Below are positions 8,358-17,485 of a DNA stretch of 64,000 nucleotides, in pieces. The position numbers and the translations under genes were made by a program. Position 1 is the first letter of the stretch. The number at the start of each line of letters is the position of its first letter. Source of the DNA: Desulfomonile sp963700305. GTDB lineage: Bacteria; Desulfobacterota; Desulfomonilia; Desulfomonilales; Desulfomonilaceae. The stretch covers positions 62,001-126,000 of the forward strand of contig CAVOXB010000027.1 of assembly GCA_963700305.1 (NCBI GenBank), in the 5' to 3' direction. The notes beneath the pieces were generated by a model. The model was not told where the DNA came from. It ran no database searches and saw only the letters and a program-made list of their open reading frames with translations.

Positions 8358-10599
8358 ATGTCGTCGTGGCAAAAAACAAGCTGTATGTGCTGTGCCCAAA
8401 ACTGTGGCCTCGAAGTGATGGTCGAAGAGAACCGGATAGTGAAGGTTCGTGCTGACAAAGAAAACCCTCGTAGCGAAGGGTACTGTTGTCGCAAGGGATT
8501 GAAAATAGCTCATTATCAGCACCACCAAGATAGGTTGAAAACTCCCCTCAAACGGATAGGCAAGGAGTTCAAAGAGATATCCTGGGACAAGGCACTCGAC
8601 GAGATTTCGGAAAAACTCAAATCCACTGTGGAGAATTACGGGCCTCGTTCTTTTGCATACATGGGTGGAGGCGGCCAAGGATGCCATTTTGAGGCTGCGT
8701 TCGGCGTGCGACTTCTCCGGGGATTGGGATCTCACTATCATTACAACCCGCTTGCCCAAGAGTTGACAGGCTACTTCTGGGTAAACGGAAGGGGTCTGGG
8801 CAGACAGTACATGGGGACCCTCCCTGATCACGACAATACGGACATGCTGGTAGCGATCGGCTGGAACGGCTGGATGAGCCATCAGATTCCGCAGGCGAGA
8901 CGACATTTGAAGAGAATTTCCGAAGACCCCGACAAGCTGCTCGTGGTGATCGATCCTAGACGGTCGGAGACAGCCCAGAGAGCTGACATACACCTGGCGG
9001 TTCGTCCTGGGGCGGACGCTCTGCTACTTCGATCTATGATAAGTATCATTCTTCAGGAGGGTTGGCAAAAGAACGACTATATTGCAGCCCATGTGAGCGG
9101 CTTTGAGGCCATTCGGCCATGGTTCCTTGACTTCGACCCTCGTCCGGCTATCCGCCTCTGTCAGCTGGACTATGATCAGGTCCACGAGCTATGTCGGCTT
9201 CTCGCTACTCGGAAGTGGTCATGTCACTCGGATCTCGGGATTCTTATGGGGAGGCACAGCACTGTCTCATCCTACCTGGAACTGATCCTGTTAGCCATTT
9301 GCGGCCGCATAGGAGCCCCTGGTGGAAACCTCATACCAGGCCATATCATGCCGATAGGCGCTCATTCCGACGAACGCGATCCCAAAACCTGGCGCACGGT
9401 GGCTACGGATTTCCCTGCAATCATGGGCTATTTTCCGCCCAACGTAATGCCTGAGGAGATAATGTCCGATCGACCGGATCGACTGCGGGCAGTCTTCGTG
9501 AGCGCCTCAAATCCGTTGAGATCCTATGCCGACACAACGGCTTATGAACAGGCGTTCAGAAACCCTAGATCTGTTGGTGGCCGTGGAAGTGGCTTTTACA
9601 GAGACCGCCAGGCTTGCTCATTATGTGCTTCCGGCTAGATCTGCTTACGAAAAATGGGATGGAACGTTTTTCGCTTGGAACTTTCCCGAAATATTTTTCC
9701 AGATGAGGCGTCCGCTAATCGAGGCTGAAGGGGAATGCCTTGAAGAAGGGGAAATTCATATACGACTCGCGGACCGCTTGGGTTTGCTCCCGGAAATTCC
9801 TCAAACGCTGTACGACGCGGCGTTCGGAGACCGAATGAACTTTGGCATGCAGCTACTTTCCTTTGCCCAGCAGGAGCCTCTTGCGATGAAATTCATGCCC
9901 TTCATTCTCGGTAAGACACTCGGGAAGGCTCTTGGCTCAGTAAACCTTTCTGCACTATGGGGTATGATGCAGGTGGCTCCCAAGTCATTCCGAGAGAACG
10001 CTGCCCGCGCTGGCTTCAATCCCGGACCGTTCATGGGAGAGGAACTCTTCAAAGCTGTTCTTGAACATCCCGAAGGACTTTGGATCGGCAAATGCGACCC
10101 ATCGAAGCCGTTGAATGAACTCCGAACCGAGGACAAGCGCGTAAACATTCTGATTCCGGAACTGGCGGAAGCTGTCAAGGGCATCGATGTTAAAAGCGAA
10201 GAGACTAGCCTGTGCATGAATCATGACTACCCGCTCATACTCGCTGCGGGTCGGCACTGGGATTACAACGCCAACACCATCATGAGGGACCCGGTCTGGA
10301 ACGAGGGAAAGAGCAGAACCTGCACGCTGATGATTCACGCTGACGATGCTGCAGCCCTGGGTCTTGCGGACGGCCAGATGGTCAGGGTAACGACTGAAGC
10401 AGGATCGGAGGATATCGAACTGGAAATCACTGACACAGCTAGACCAGGCCAGGTAGTCATCCCTCATGGATTCGGGCTGGTCCACACGGGCCGAAAGCAT
10501 GGCGCCAACGTAAATCGCCTGACAAAAAACAGCAACAGGGACCCAATCGCAGCGACTCCGCTGCACAGATTCGTTCCTTGCAGGGTGACGGCGGTGTGA
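8358..10599 (+). CDS. Molybdopterin oxidoreductase, DMSO-reductase superfamily (frame break near 9560)
   Basis: This is a Mo/W-bis-PGD oxidoreductase of about 746 residues with no signal peptide, so cytoplasmic. The N-terminal [4Fe-4S] site is C9-x2-C12-x3-C16 with C44 in CRKG. Conserved cofactor segments include NTDMLVAIGWNGWMSHQIPQ, LLVVIDPRRSETAQRADIHL and the C-terminal molydop-binding domain (GLADGQMVRVTTEAGS, then NRLTKNSNRDPIAATPLHRF). In the stretch where Cys, Sec or Ser usually ligates Mo, the protein reads NPLAQELTGYFWVNG, with no such residue. The first frame stops at 9638; removing one A from AAA at 9560-9562 gives AYEQAFRTLDLLVAVEVAFT and an open gene. GGGAGG precedes the ATG. 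The substrate is unknown. Confidence 0.88.
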
Positions 10600-10693
10600 T
10601 GCCAAGAAGCGCGATTTGCCATACGATTGCTAGTTGCCACAAACATGGCCCTGCGAGATCAGGGGCCCACATCTCGTCATACAGGAGGACAAG

Positions 10694-11785
10694 ATGATTG
10701 CAAAAGTTTACAACGATCTGCGTGAACAATTGGATCAGTACTCAATGGGATTTCCTGCAACTGAGTCCGGAGTTGAGCTGAAGATCCTGAAGAAACTCTT
10801 CTCTGAAGAGGAAGCCGAACTGTACCTTAATCTCAGCATGATGCTGGAAACGCCTGAAGCTATAGCGAAAAGAACGGGCCGTGCGCCTGAAGCTGTGGCC
10901 TCCTTGCTGGAACGCATGGTGGACAACGGGCTAATTTTCCGAACGAAAAAGGCAAATGAGGCAAAATACGGAGCTGTACCATTTGTCGTAGGCTCCTTCG
11001 AATATCAAGCAAAAGACATGGACCGGGAATTCGCAGAGCTATTCGAACAATATTTTCTGGAAGCCCTTGGCAAAAAGGGAATAGCTAAGATGTCGCCCTT
11101 GCGAACTATTCCTGTCCACAAGTCAATTGATCATTTGTGGCCTGTGACACCGTACGAAGACGTGAAGAAAATCTTTGAAACTAAGGACAAGATCGCTGTT
11201 GCAAACTGCATATGCAGATTGCAGCAGGGTCTCTTGGAAAAGGCGTGCGACAAGCCGCAGGAGGTCTGCTTCCAGTTTGGAAGCCACGCTCAGTTTTACG
11301 TAGACAAAGGAATGGCCCGCTTTATTACGCAAGAAGAAGCCCTTCGCATAATCGAGAAGTGTGATGAAGAAGGCCTCGTCCCGCAACCCTTCATTGCTCA
11401 AGACGCCGGCGGAATGTGCAACTGTTGCGGGGATTGCTGCGGAATTCTTCGAGCCATCAAAATGGACCCAAAGCCGGCTGAAAAGGTAATTACCAATTAC
11501 TTCGCGGCAGTTGATGCAAGCGCCTGCTCGGCTTGCGAGACCTGCGTGAGCCGCTGCCAGATGGAAGCCATCAAAGTTGGCGATGATGAGGTGGCCGAAG
11601 TGGACCGTGACAGGTGCATAGGTTGCGGTTTGTGCGTCACTACCTGTCCCAGCGAAGCGCTCTCTTTGCAATCAAAGCCCGACTCGGACCGCAAAGAACC
11701 TCCGGCAACCGGAAGAGACTATATTATGCAATTGGCTTCATTAAGGGGCACATCCCTCATTCCGCTTTCTGTAACAAAAAAGTAG
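10694..11785 (+). CDS. HTH-ferredoxin fusion: winged-helix-like N-terminus with two [4Fe-4S] clusters
   Basis: The 363-residue protein starts at ATG 10694, preceded by AGGAGG. Residues about 20-85 look like a helix-turn-helix (LFSEEEAELYLNLSMMLETP, AIAKRTGRAPEAVASLLERM). A central part has Cys-rich ANCICRLQQGLLEKACD and GGMCNCCGDCCG. Two C-terminal ferredoxin motifs follow: CSACETCVSRC and CIGCGLCVTTCP. This layout resembles 4Fe-4S binding proteins that accompany anaerobic oxidoreductases. It sits 94 bases behind the molybdopterin enzyme on the same strand and is probably its electron-transfer partner. Whether the HTH-like part binds DNA or is structural is not known. Confidence 0.85.
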   Translation: MIAKVYNDLREQLDQYSMGFPATESGVELKILKKLFSEEEAELYLNLSMMLETPEAIAKRTGRAPEAVASLLERMVDNGLIFRTKKANEAKYGAVPFVVGSFEYQAKDMDREFAELFEQYFLEALGKKGIAKMSPLRTIPVHKSIDHLWPVTPYEDVKKIFETKDKIAVANCICRLQQGLLEKACDKPQEVCFQFGSHAQFYVDKGMARFITQEEALRIIEKCDEEGLVPQPFIAQDAGGMCNCCGDCCGILRAIKMDPKPAEKVITNYFAAVDASACSACETCVSRCQMEAIKVGDDEVAEVDRDRCIGCGLCVTTCPSEALSLQSKPDSDRKEPPATGRDYIMQLASLRGTSLIPLSVTKK

Positions 11786-11890
11786 CGAACATGAGGACGC
11801 GATCTCCTGGAAATCCAGAACCAGCCCCTGACGAGGGCTGTATAGATCATATCGTGAGGTCCCCAACAAATTGCAGCTATGAGTCGATTT

Positions 11891-11918
11891 CGTGAAGGCG
11901 GGGAAGCCCGCCTTCACG
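11891..11918. terminator. Perfect 12-bp stem hairpin between convergent genes
   Basis: Arms CGTGAAGGCGGG (11891-11902) and CCCGCCTTCACG (11907-11918) enclose a GAAG loop. It lies between the ferredoxin gene (+) and the Tyr-rich protein gene (-) and would work on both strands, though no U-tract follows. Confidence 0.7.
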
Positions 11919-11926
11919 GAGAGACG

Positions 11927-12259
11927 TCACCACGACCCTGCGTACGGCCGGTAATTGTAACGATAAGGATATGCCCTGTAGGAATATCGGTAATTGGGAT
12001 ATGAGTAACTGTAGTAATATGGATAGTAGCCATAACTATAAGAATACGGGTAATATCCATACGAGTACCGATACCTTCGTCTGTGTACCTGCACCGCTGG
12101 CACAGTGGATGGTGACAGTGTTACGACATTATCCGCTGAAGCGATATTTGTGCTCGGGATGGTATACGGTTTGGAGGTCTCGGCCTGACCGGCTCCTATC
12201 TGCACAGCGAACACTGAAATCGCTAACAACATCAATATGGTGCCAATATATGCTCTCAT
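11927..12259 (-). CDS. Small exported Tyr-rich protein
   Basis: This 110-residue protein has a clear signal peptide (MRAYIGTILMLLAISVFAVQ, cleavage near AGQAETS). The C-terminal half is almost entirely Tyr with Arg, Pro, Ser, Asn and Gly in short repeats such as YSYGYYPYSYSYGYYPYYYS and YRAYPYRYNYRPY. I count roughly 26 Tyr in the last 52 residues. Low-complexity tyrosine-rich exported proteins are common but poorly characterised; they may form surface layers, cross-link, or bind metal or sugars. No partner gene is evident. Repetitive codon use (TAC/TAT) argues for slippage-driven growth of the repeats. The function is not recognised. Confidence 0.75.
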   Translation of the reverse strand: MRAYIGTILMLLAISVFAVQIGAGQAETSKPYTIPSTNIASADNVVTLSPSTVPAVQVHRRRYRYSYGYYPYSYSYGYYPYYYSYSYPNYRYSYRAYPYRYNYRPYAGSW

Positions 12260-12651
12260 CTTGATACCCCTTGCTGATCAATTTGTCGTCCACTCAGCCT
12301 TCCACCTCTTCTCTTTAAAATATTCACTGATGTAGCGACGGCAAGATAGCGTTCATTCACCAGCCCCAGGAAACCCGGGAATCTCACCCCTCATTTCTAG
12401 GACCTAACATCCATGCTGAAGCTGCTTGAGAATAACCGCCCTGCGATTTGTCCGTTGATCTTGCAAAGACAAATTGCAGGACTTTTTGCAATCGTAAGTA
12501 CATGATTACTTTCGATGCGATTTTTTTTCTTTGAGATTCGCTAAATGCGTAATATTATTCCCGGTCGGTAATGGACTCTTGAGATCCATGCCATGAATGT
12601 CTTAACAGTCACGTTTCCAGAACAACAAATCGATTTGATCAGGAGCGTCAA
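12260..12651. other. Intergenic region between divergent genes
   Basis: This gap of about 390 bases should carry the divergent promoters of the Tyr-rich gene (-) and the coiled-coil gene (+). I see an AGGAG ribosome-binding site at 12640-12644 for the latter, but no convincing promoter, hairpin or small gene. Confidence 0.5.
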
Positions 12652-13686
12652 ATGACTAATATCATTGGGCAATTAGTTGGACTCACCGGTAAGCTCGTCA
12701 GCAATCTTCTTGATTGGCCTTTTCTCGGGTTCATATTTCTTGTGTGGATGGTTAGTCGCTACAGAAAGGAGATAGGTTCCTTTCTCGACAGGCGAGGAGC
12801 AGTTCCTGCAGGGGATATATCTAAAGTGGTCAAGCAGAATCTGGAACCGATCTCCGGCGATTTGGCGCACTTGAGGGCGGCAATCTTGGAGATGCGACAT
12901 CAATTGACAAGAATTGATGCGCTCGAATCGGAGAACCCTCGATCAAAAATGTTGGAGCCCGTGAATATGAGGATCTCCCTGATGGAAGAGGCGATGTCCA
13001 AACTGGGAGTGCGTATCGAGGGCATCAACCATAATGAGTTGCCTGAGCTTCTGACAAGAGGCCTTCAGCCAGTCAGAAATGACCTGAACCGCGTAAAGGA
13101 AGATTTCGAAGTTGTTCGGGCTGAACTTGGCTCTTTTGCTTCGAGTCAAGCTGTAGTGCAATTGGAATCAGCCACGGAGAAGCTGAACAAAGATTTGAGC
13201 GTACTCAAGCAAGTTCTAGGCGAGATTACGCCAAAGTTGGAATCAGTGGCCTCCGTCGATTCGCTCAAGGAGCTCGAAGCCGGCATTGCGCCTATTCACG
13301 CTGAAATTGCGGCATTGGGCAAAAAATTGGCCCTGCTGCAGACCGACATTGGCTCCTTGGACGGTAATCTGAGCGCTCTGCAATCCGCTAGCAAGACATT
13401 TGCGTCTGTGGAAAAAATGAGTCGACTTGAATCGGACTTGGAGAATCTCAAGTCTTCAATGGCTGGTCTCAGCTCTCTGGTGCAATCGATTCCTGCGGAT
13501 CTCTCAGGAAGATTGGTCGGCGAAATGGAATCAATCGACAAGAAGGTGGAAACGCTGAAACTCTCGGTTGAGCAGCTGAAGTCACTACCGGAAGAAACAG
13601 CCCCCCCCGTGTCACAAGTTCAAGCGCAGCCAAAGCCAAAAGATGGCGGTAAGAAAAAAGCCAAGTCCAAAGGCACGGTGCGATAA
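12652..13686 (+). CDS. Membrane-anchored coiled-coil protein
   Basis: The 344-residue protein has an N-terminal hydrophobic segment (about residues 17-36, SNLLDWPFLGFIFLVWMVSR) and then a long charged region with heptad-like leucines, roughly residues 60-320. Repeated phrases such as LESATEKLNKDLSVLKQVLG and LALLQTDIGSLDGNLSALQS suggest a continuous or segmented coiled coil. The tail is Pro/Lys-rich (KPKDGGKKKAKSKG). No catalytic motif is seen. It could be a structural or chemoreceptor-like scaffold. AGGAG lies 8 bases upstream of the ATG. A PilZ-domain gene follows about 310 bases downstream on the same strand. The specific role is unknown. Confidence 0.75.
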   Translation: MTNIIGQLVGLTGKLVSNLLDWPFLGFIFLVWMVSRYRKEIGSFLDRRGAVPAGDISKVVKQNLEPISGDLAHLRAAILEMRHQLTRIDALESENPRSKMLEPVNMRISLMEEAMSKLGVRIEGINHNELPELLTRGLQPVRNDLNRVKEDFEVVRAELGSFASSQAVVQLESATEKLNKDLSVLKQVLGEITPKLESVASVDSLKELEAGIAPIHAEIAALGKKLALLQTDIGSLDGNLSALQSASKTFASVEKMSRLESDLENLKSSMAGLSSLVQSIPADLSGRLVGEMESIDKKVETLKLSVEQLKSLPEETAPPVSQVQAQPKPKDGGKKKAKSKGTVR

Positions 13687-13999
13687 CCGGTTCCGTGTTG
13701 ACATGACAAAGTGAACGGAGACCCTTTACGGGCTGCGCGCCAATTTGTGCCCGACAGAGCGCCTGACATCCCTCTGCTACCCTCCTTTGAAAAAGGGAGG
13801 CCAGAGGGATCTTGATTTGCGGCACTGAAAATAGTTCTAAAGATCCCCTCATAAAAAAGACCCTTTACGAAACCATTTCCCACCCGACAACTTTTATGAA
13901 GCAATAAACTAGCAAAATTAAGTTGTTCATCTTTTTTGTTAACCAAACATACTCAAAAATGATATAATTATCTGGAATCATGTCATGGAGGTCCTCTGC
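13687..13999. other. Intergenic region with a CCTCC...GGAGG repeat
   Basis: The roughly 310-base gap contains a hairpin-forming CCCTCCTTTGAAAAAGGGAGG segment near 13780-13800, a repeat type widespread in this bacterial group. A second, A/T-rich part (13900-13980) probably carries the promoter of the PilZ-domain gene. No gene is seen. Confidence 0.5.
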
Positions 14000-15151
14000 A
14001 TGCCCGATCACCCAAGAGCGGAAGATGTGTTGAATGATATTCGGTCAGACATGATCGACTCCGAGATCATGCGAAAATACCAGATTTCTGCAAAGGAACT
14101 CAGAGGCGTGTATCGCGAACTGTTCGAGACCAAAGCGGTAGACATAGCCGAACTCTATTGTAGGCCGGTTTACTGGGATAACAATGTAGATGTAGAGGCG
14201 CGTCGTGAATTCCCCAGATTGTTGCTGGCGTTTATTCTGCCGGTTCACGATTTGAAAAATCCCCAGATGAAGGGGATTGTGGCCGACGTCACGGAGAAGG
14301 GCATGAAACTCGAGGGGATGGAAGCCAGCGTCGGAGAAAAAAGAAATCTGGTGGTAAATCCTTCAAGATTTGGAGACTTGGACCCAATCGAATTTGAAGC
14401 GGAGTGTCGGTGGTGCACAACGGATGAATCGGACAATAGACCCGTCGCAGGGTTCCAAATAACCCAGATTTCCGAGGCTGCCCTGCAGGAGCTCCGGAGG
14501 TTCATTCGCTTCGTTACTACCGGCCGCACGGGAAGATCGGGACAAAGCGCCGTAGAAGTCGAGGGAGAAAAAATCATAGTTCAGGCGCTCTACGAACCGA
14601 CCGTACAATCAAGTGAAGACGACACGGCACCTCCGGACGAGGAAAAAGAGGCCAAAGAACCTGTTCCCCCTCCCGCAAAGAAAGAGATGAGGTTTAATGT
14701 CTCCTTTAATGTAAATAGTCCCGAAGCCTTCAAAGAGAAGATCGGCGATTTCATTAGTCGAGACTTGGAAATTCTGGCGGACGTTGCAATTACTGATCAG
14801 AGAAAATCTGCATTCCATATAGCTATTTTCGCGGTCGAAGGCGACGCTCGTCTCTTCTGCTCGGTTGCAATTACACGTACAATTTGGACAGATGTAGAAT
14901 TCTGTATGCGCCGTGCGCTACTCGACATGTGGGAGAGAATTTCCGACAAGCCGAAAGAAGGCCTGCTCTACAGGGGCTCTGTCATCAATGAGGTCCTCAG
15001 GCGTGTCGGTACGGACAATTCGCTCAAAGGCATCCAGGACCACTGGCCTATGGTGGTGGCGCACGATGCCCTTGACAAAGCATGCGAAAAAATAGTGAGT
15101 TACCTGGATTCAAAATTTCTTGAACCCGGAAGACGCAGGCGCAAACAGTAA
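14000..15151 (+). CDS. PilZ-like domain protein with uncharacterised C-terminal domain
   Basis: This 383-residue protein starts at ATG 14000, six bases after GGAGGT; an in-frame ATG at 13985 overlaps that ribosome-binding site and is unlikely. Residues about 1-45 are helical (EDVLNDIRSDMIDSEIMRKY). Residues about 60-170 resemble a PilZ domain: RREFPRLLLAFILPVHD, VADVTEKGMKLEGM, ECRW and VAGFQITQIS, with an Arg-rich start expected for cyclic-di-GMP binding. After an acidic Pro-rich linker (TAPPDEEKEAKEPVPPPAKK), the last 160 residues have no family I recognise. It may be a c-di-GMP-responsive effector. It stands alone on its strand. Confidence 0.65.
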   Translation: MPDHPRAEDVLNDIRSDMIDSEIMRKYQISAKELRGVYRELFETKAVDIAELYCRPVYWDNNVDVEARREFPRLLLAFILPVHDLKNPQMKGIVADVTEKGMKLEGMEASVGEKRNLVVNPSRFGDLDPIEFEAECRWCTTDESDNRPVAGFQITQISEAALQELRRFIRFVTTGRTGRSGQSAVEVEGEKIIVQALYEPTVQSSEDDTAPPDEEKEAKEPVPPPAKKEMRFNVSFNVNSPEAFKEKIGDFISRDLEILADVAITDQRKSAFHIAIFAVEGDARLFCSVAITRTIWTDVEFCMRRALLDMWERISDKPKEGLLYRGSVINEVLRRVGTDNSLKGIQDHWPMVVAHDALDKACEKIVSYLDSKFLEPGRRRRKQ

Positions 15152-15523
15152 GGAATTCCGAAACATATTCAAACCTGGACAGATGGGAGCGAACCGTCCT
15201 GCGAACTCCATTATGAGGGAATCCACGAATCACAAGCCGAATCTTTGCGCGGCTTCAGTCCGCTTTGGTCTAATCGGTTTGAGCTGACCAATCAAAACAA
15301 CTAGTACATGGCAATTCATGTGCCAACGATCGCAAGGGGGGAGTGGCACGCGGTTTCTCTGACCAGCGTGCGACGTTGTGTCGATAGGTCCGACCAAAAT
15401 GTTGATGGATCGGCAAAAAAACCTCCATTATGTAAGATATCCAAAGCGCTCTAACTTGATGATGCGAAACACATCTTATGATGATGAAAAGGTAGTCGCC
15501 AAATCGCTAAGGCCCTAAATATC

Positions 15524-15552
15524 TTGACTGTGAAAGCAGCTTGGAATATACA
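15524..15552 (+). promoter_or_regulatory. Sigma-70-type promoter far upstream of the RRM gene
   Basis: TTGACT (15524-15529), a 17-base spacer and TATACA (15547-15552) make a good housekeeping promoter. Transcription from here would give a leader of roughly 200 bases before the RNA-binding-protein ATG at 15766. The rest of the 614-base gap (15152-15765) shows no gene or RNA I can support. Confidence 0.5.
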
Positions 15553-15765
15553 ATGTACAAGCTTAACCTGTGTTACTCCAGTAGACCTCAAATCGGGATC
15601 ACGGGCGTATACAAGGATTAAGACAGTCAGGACATAGGAGCCCGTGCCGAGGATTGCCACCCTGTTTTACCAGTCGGTCTATCCCCGTTCACCAAGAGCC
15701 CTTGTTCGTAATTCCCGACGTGCTCCGGGAAAGTTTAGAGTGCCAATAGTAAAAGGAGCCAGAGA

Positions 15766-16092
15766 ATGAGTATCAACATTTATGTCGGAAATCTGTCCTT
15801 CGACTCAAACGAGGGCGAACTCAAAGAGCTTTTCGAGCGTTTTGGGTCGGTTGAATCAGCGAAGATCATTTCCGACCAGTTCACAGGCCGATCCAGAGGT
15901 TTCGGATTTGTGGAAATGGCTAATCGTGAAGAAGGCCTTAGAGCTATTCAAGAGTTGGACTCCACGGACTTCAACGGACGCAGCCTTAAGGTGAACGAGG
16001 CTCGCCCGAAGAAAAGCGGCGGCGGCGGCGGTGGCGGTGGTGGACGTCGCGACGGTGGTGGCGGTGGTGGCGGCGGCAGATCCCGCTGGTAA
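15766..16092 (+). CDS. Glycine-rich RRM RNA-binding protein
   Basis: The 108-residue protein has one RNA recognition motif followed by a Gly-rich tail, the layout of bacterial cold-shock-associated RNA-binding proteins. RNP2 is IYVGNLSF (residues 4-11) and RNP1 is RSRGFGFVEM (about residues 43-52); the aromatic RNA-stacking residues are present. The tail (about residues 86-108) is almost all Gly with Arg and Asp (GGGGGGGGGRRDGGGGGGGG). AAAGGAG precedes the ATG. A perfect hairpin follows at 16123-16148. The likely role is RNA chaperone or post-transcriptional control. Confidence 0.95.
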   Translation: MSINIYVGNLSFDSNEGELKELFERFGSVESAKIISDQFTGRSRGFGFVEMANREEGLRAIQELDSTDFNGRSLKVNEARPKKSGGGGGGGGGRRDGGGGGGGGRSRW

Positions 16093-16122
16093 TCCCACGA
16101 ATTAGTGACCGTGTAAACATTA

Positions 16123-16148
16123 CAAGAGCCCGGATATCCGGGCTCTTG
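16123..16148. terminator. Perfect 13-bp palindromic terminator
   Basis: CAAGAGCCCGGAT and its exact complement ATCCGGGCTCTTG form a 26-base palindrome between the convergent RRM and glcF-like genes. A modest T-rich run (GCTGTTTCC) follows on the plus strand. Confidence 0.8.
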
Positions 16149-16159
16149 CTGTTTCCGGA

Positions 16160-17485
16160 TCATTTTCGAGATGTCAATCCTCCTTCCAATGAAAGCCGCA
16201 GAACCTCAGAGATGTGAGACACTTGCCATGTCTGAGCAAATTTCTGGGTAGAGTACTTCAGTTGCATGTAGCACCCGGGATTTGACGTTATCACTCGCTG
16301 TGCACCTGTTTTCGAGATGGCACTTACTTTTGCCTCAAGAATCTTCATAGAGCGGTCGCGGTGAGTTATGTTGTAGATCCCCGCAGATCCACAGCACTGG
16401 CCGTCGTCAGGAATTTCTCTGTAAATCAATTCCGGAATCGTTCGGAGCAGCTCCCGCTGAGGCAATACCAGTTTTTGTCCATGGCGAAGGTGGCATGGGT
16501 CATGGAAACATACCACTTCCCTGATCGGACCTAGCTTCATTTCTACACTCGCCGCTGAGGCCAAGAATTCCGAGATATCCCTGACTTTAGACGAGAACGC
16601 TTCCGCTTGCTTAGAGATCGCCGTTCTTTTCGATAGAGTCTCACGATATGCCTTCAGCTCGCTTCCGCACGCAGCGCAATCCGTGACTATGGCATCAATG
16701 TTCTTGCCTTGAAACAGACTGATATTATGTTCAGCCATTTGCCTATAAACGCGACGCTCTCCCTCTGCAATGTTTGGGGTGCCGCAACACTGTTGATTTC
16801 TTGGAACCACAACAGTGTAGCCCGATCGCGTAAGTACATCGATTGTGTCGCGGCTGATGTCCGCGAATACCAGATTCATTGCACAGCCAAGGAAGAAACC
16901 TACTCGGCCTTTCTCCTTTCCTACTGCGGGAATCTCCTCGGGGATAGTGTGGCTCAGTGGTCGCTGCGGCAGCTCCGGAAGTAGCGACTCCATAAATTCC
17001 AGATCAGAAGAAATATGTTTCAGGATCTCCGATTTTCTAACGAGGCGCTGAATGCCAAGATTCTGATACAACCGCATGGGGGAGAGAAGACGTGAAAGCT
17101 TATCCTGATCGCAAATCGCGTAATTCAGCATGAAGCGCTTCAGCAAAGGCTGGGGAACGTGTTCTTCAATCCTGTGCCGGGCTTCCAACACGAGTTCGCC
17201 AACCTTGACTCCCGCTGGACAGACAGTCTGGCAATTACGGCAATCCAGGCAATGATACATGTGCTCCACAAATTCTTCCGAAGCAGTCAAGCGGCCGTCG
17301 ATCACCGCTTTGATCATTGCCACCCGCCCCCGAGGGGATTGGGTCTCTATGCAATCAGTCCGATAAGTGGGGCAGGTGGGGAGGCATGTACCGCATCGCA
17401 TGCACTGGAGCACATCGCCATATTCATGAATATCAAGTGTGGCCAATGCCTTTGAGATCTTGCCGGAATCAATATGTTTTCCCAT
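16160..17485 (-). CDS. glcF: GlcF-type iron-sulfur subunit of a glycolate/lactate-type oxidase
   Basis: This 441-residue Fe-S protein would pass electrons from a GlcD flavoprotein to quinone or another acceptor. Two [4Fe-4S] motifs lie near the N-terminus: CMRCGTCLPTCPTY and CLDCRNCQTVCPAG. Two CCG domains follow, with CAMNLVF, QQCCGTPNIAEG, CHLRHGQK and GQCCGSAGIYNI, typical of GlcF/heterodisulfide reductase subunit D-like proteins. Its start overlaps the upstream glcD-like gene by 17 bases, so the two are translationally coupled. The pair could oxidise glycolate, lactate or another 2-hydroxy acid; sequence alone does not decide. Confidence 0.9.
   Translation of the reverse strand: MGKHIDSGKISKALATLDIHEYGDVLQCMRCGTCLPTCPTYRTDCIETQSPRGRVAMIKAVIDGRLTASEEFVEHMYHCLDCRNCQTVCPAGVKVGELVLEARHRIEEHVPQPLLKRFMLNYAICDQDKLSRLLSPMRLYQNLGIQRLVRKSEILKHISSDLEFMESLLPELPQRPLSHTIPEEIPAVGKEKGRVGFFLGCAMNLVFADISRDTIDVLTRSGYTVVVPRNQQCCGTPNIAEGERRVYRQMAEHNISLFQGKNIDAIVTDCAACGSELKAYRETLSKRTAISKQAEAFSSKVRDISEFLASAASVEMKLGPIREVVCFHDPCHLRHGQKLVLPQRELLRTIPELIYREIPDDGQCCGSAGIYNITHRDRSMKILEAKVSAISKTGAQRVITSNPGCYMQLKYSTQKFAQTWQVSHISEVLRLSLEGGLTSRK

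Noticed and set aside
15344..15358. Sigma-54-like TGGCACGCGGTTTC
   Set aside because: The -12 element does not match TTGC at the right spacing, and a good sigma-70 promoter lies closer to the RRM gene.
15451..15660. 69-codon minus-strand open frame in the gap before the RRM gene
   Set aside because: It has no ribosome-binding site or recognisable protein features and overlaps the promoter that serves the RRM gene.
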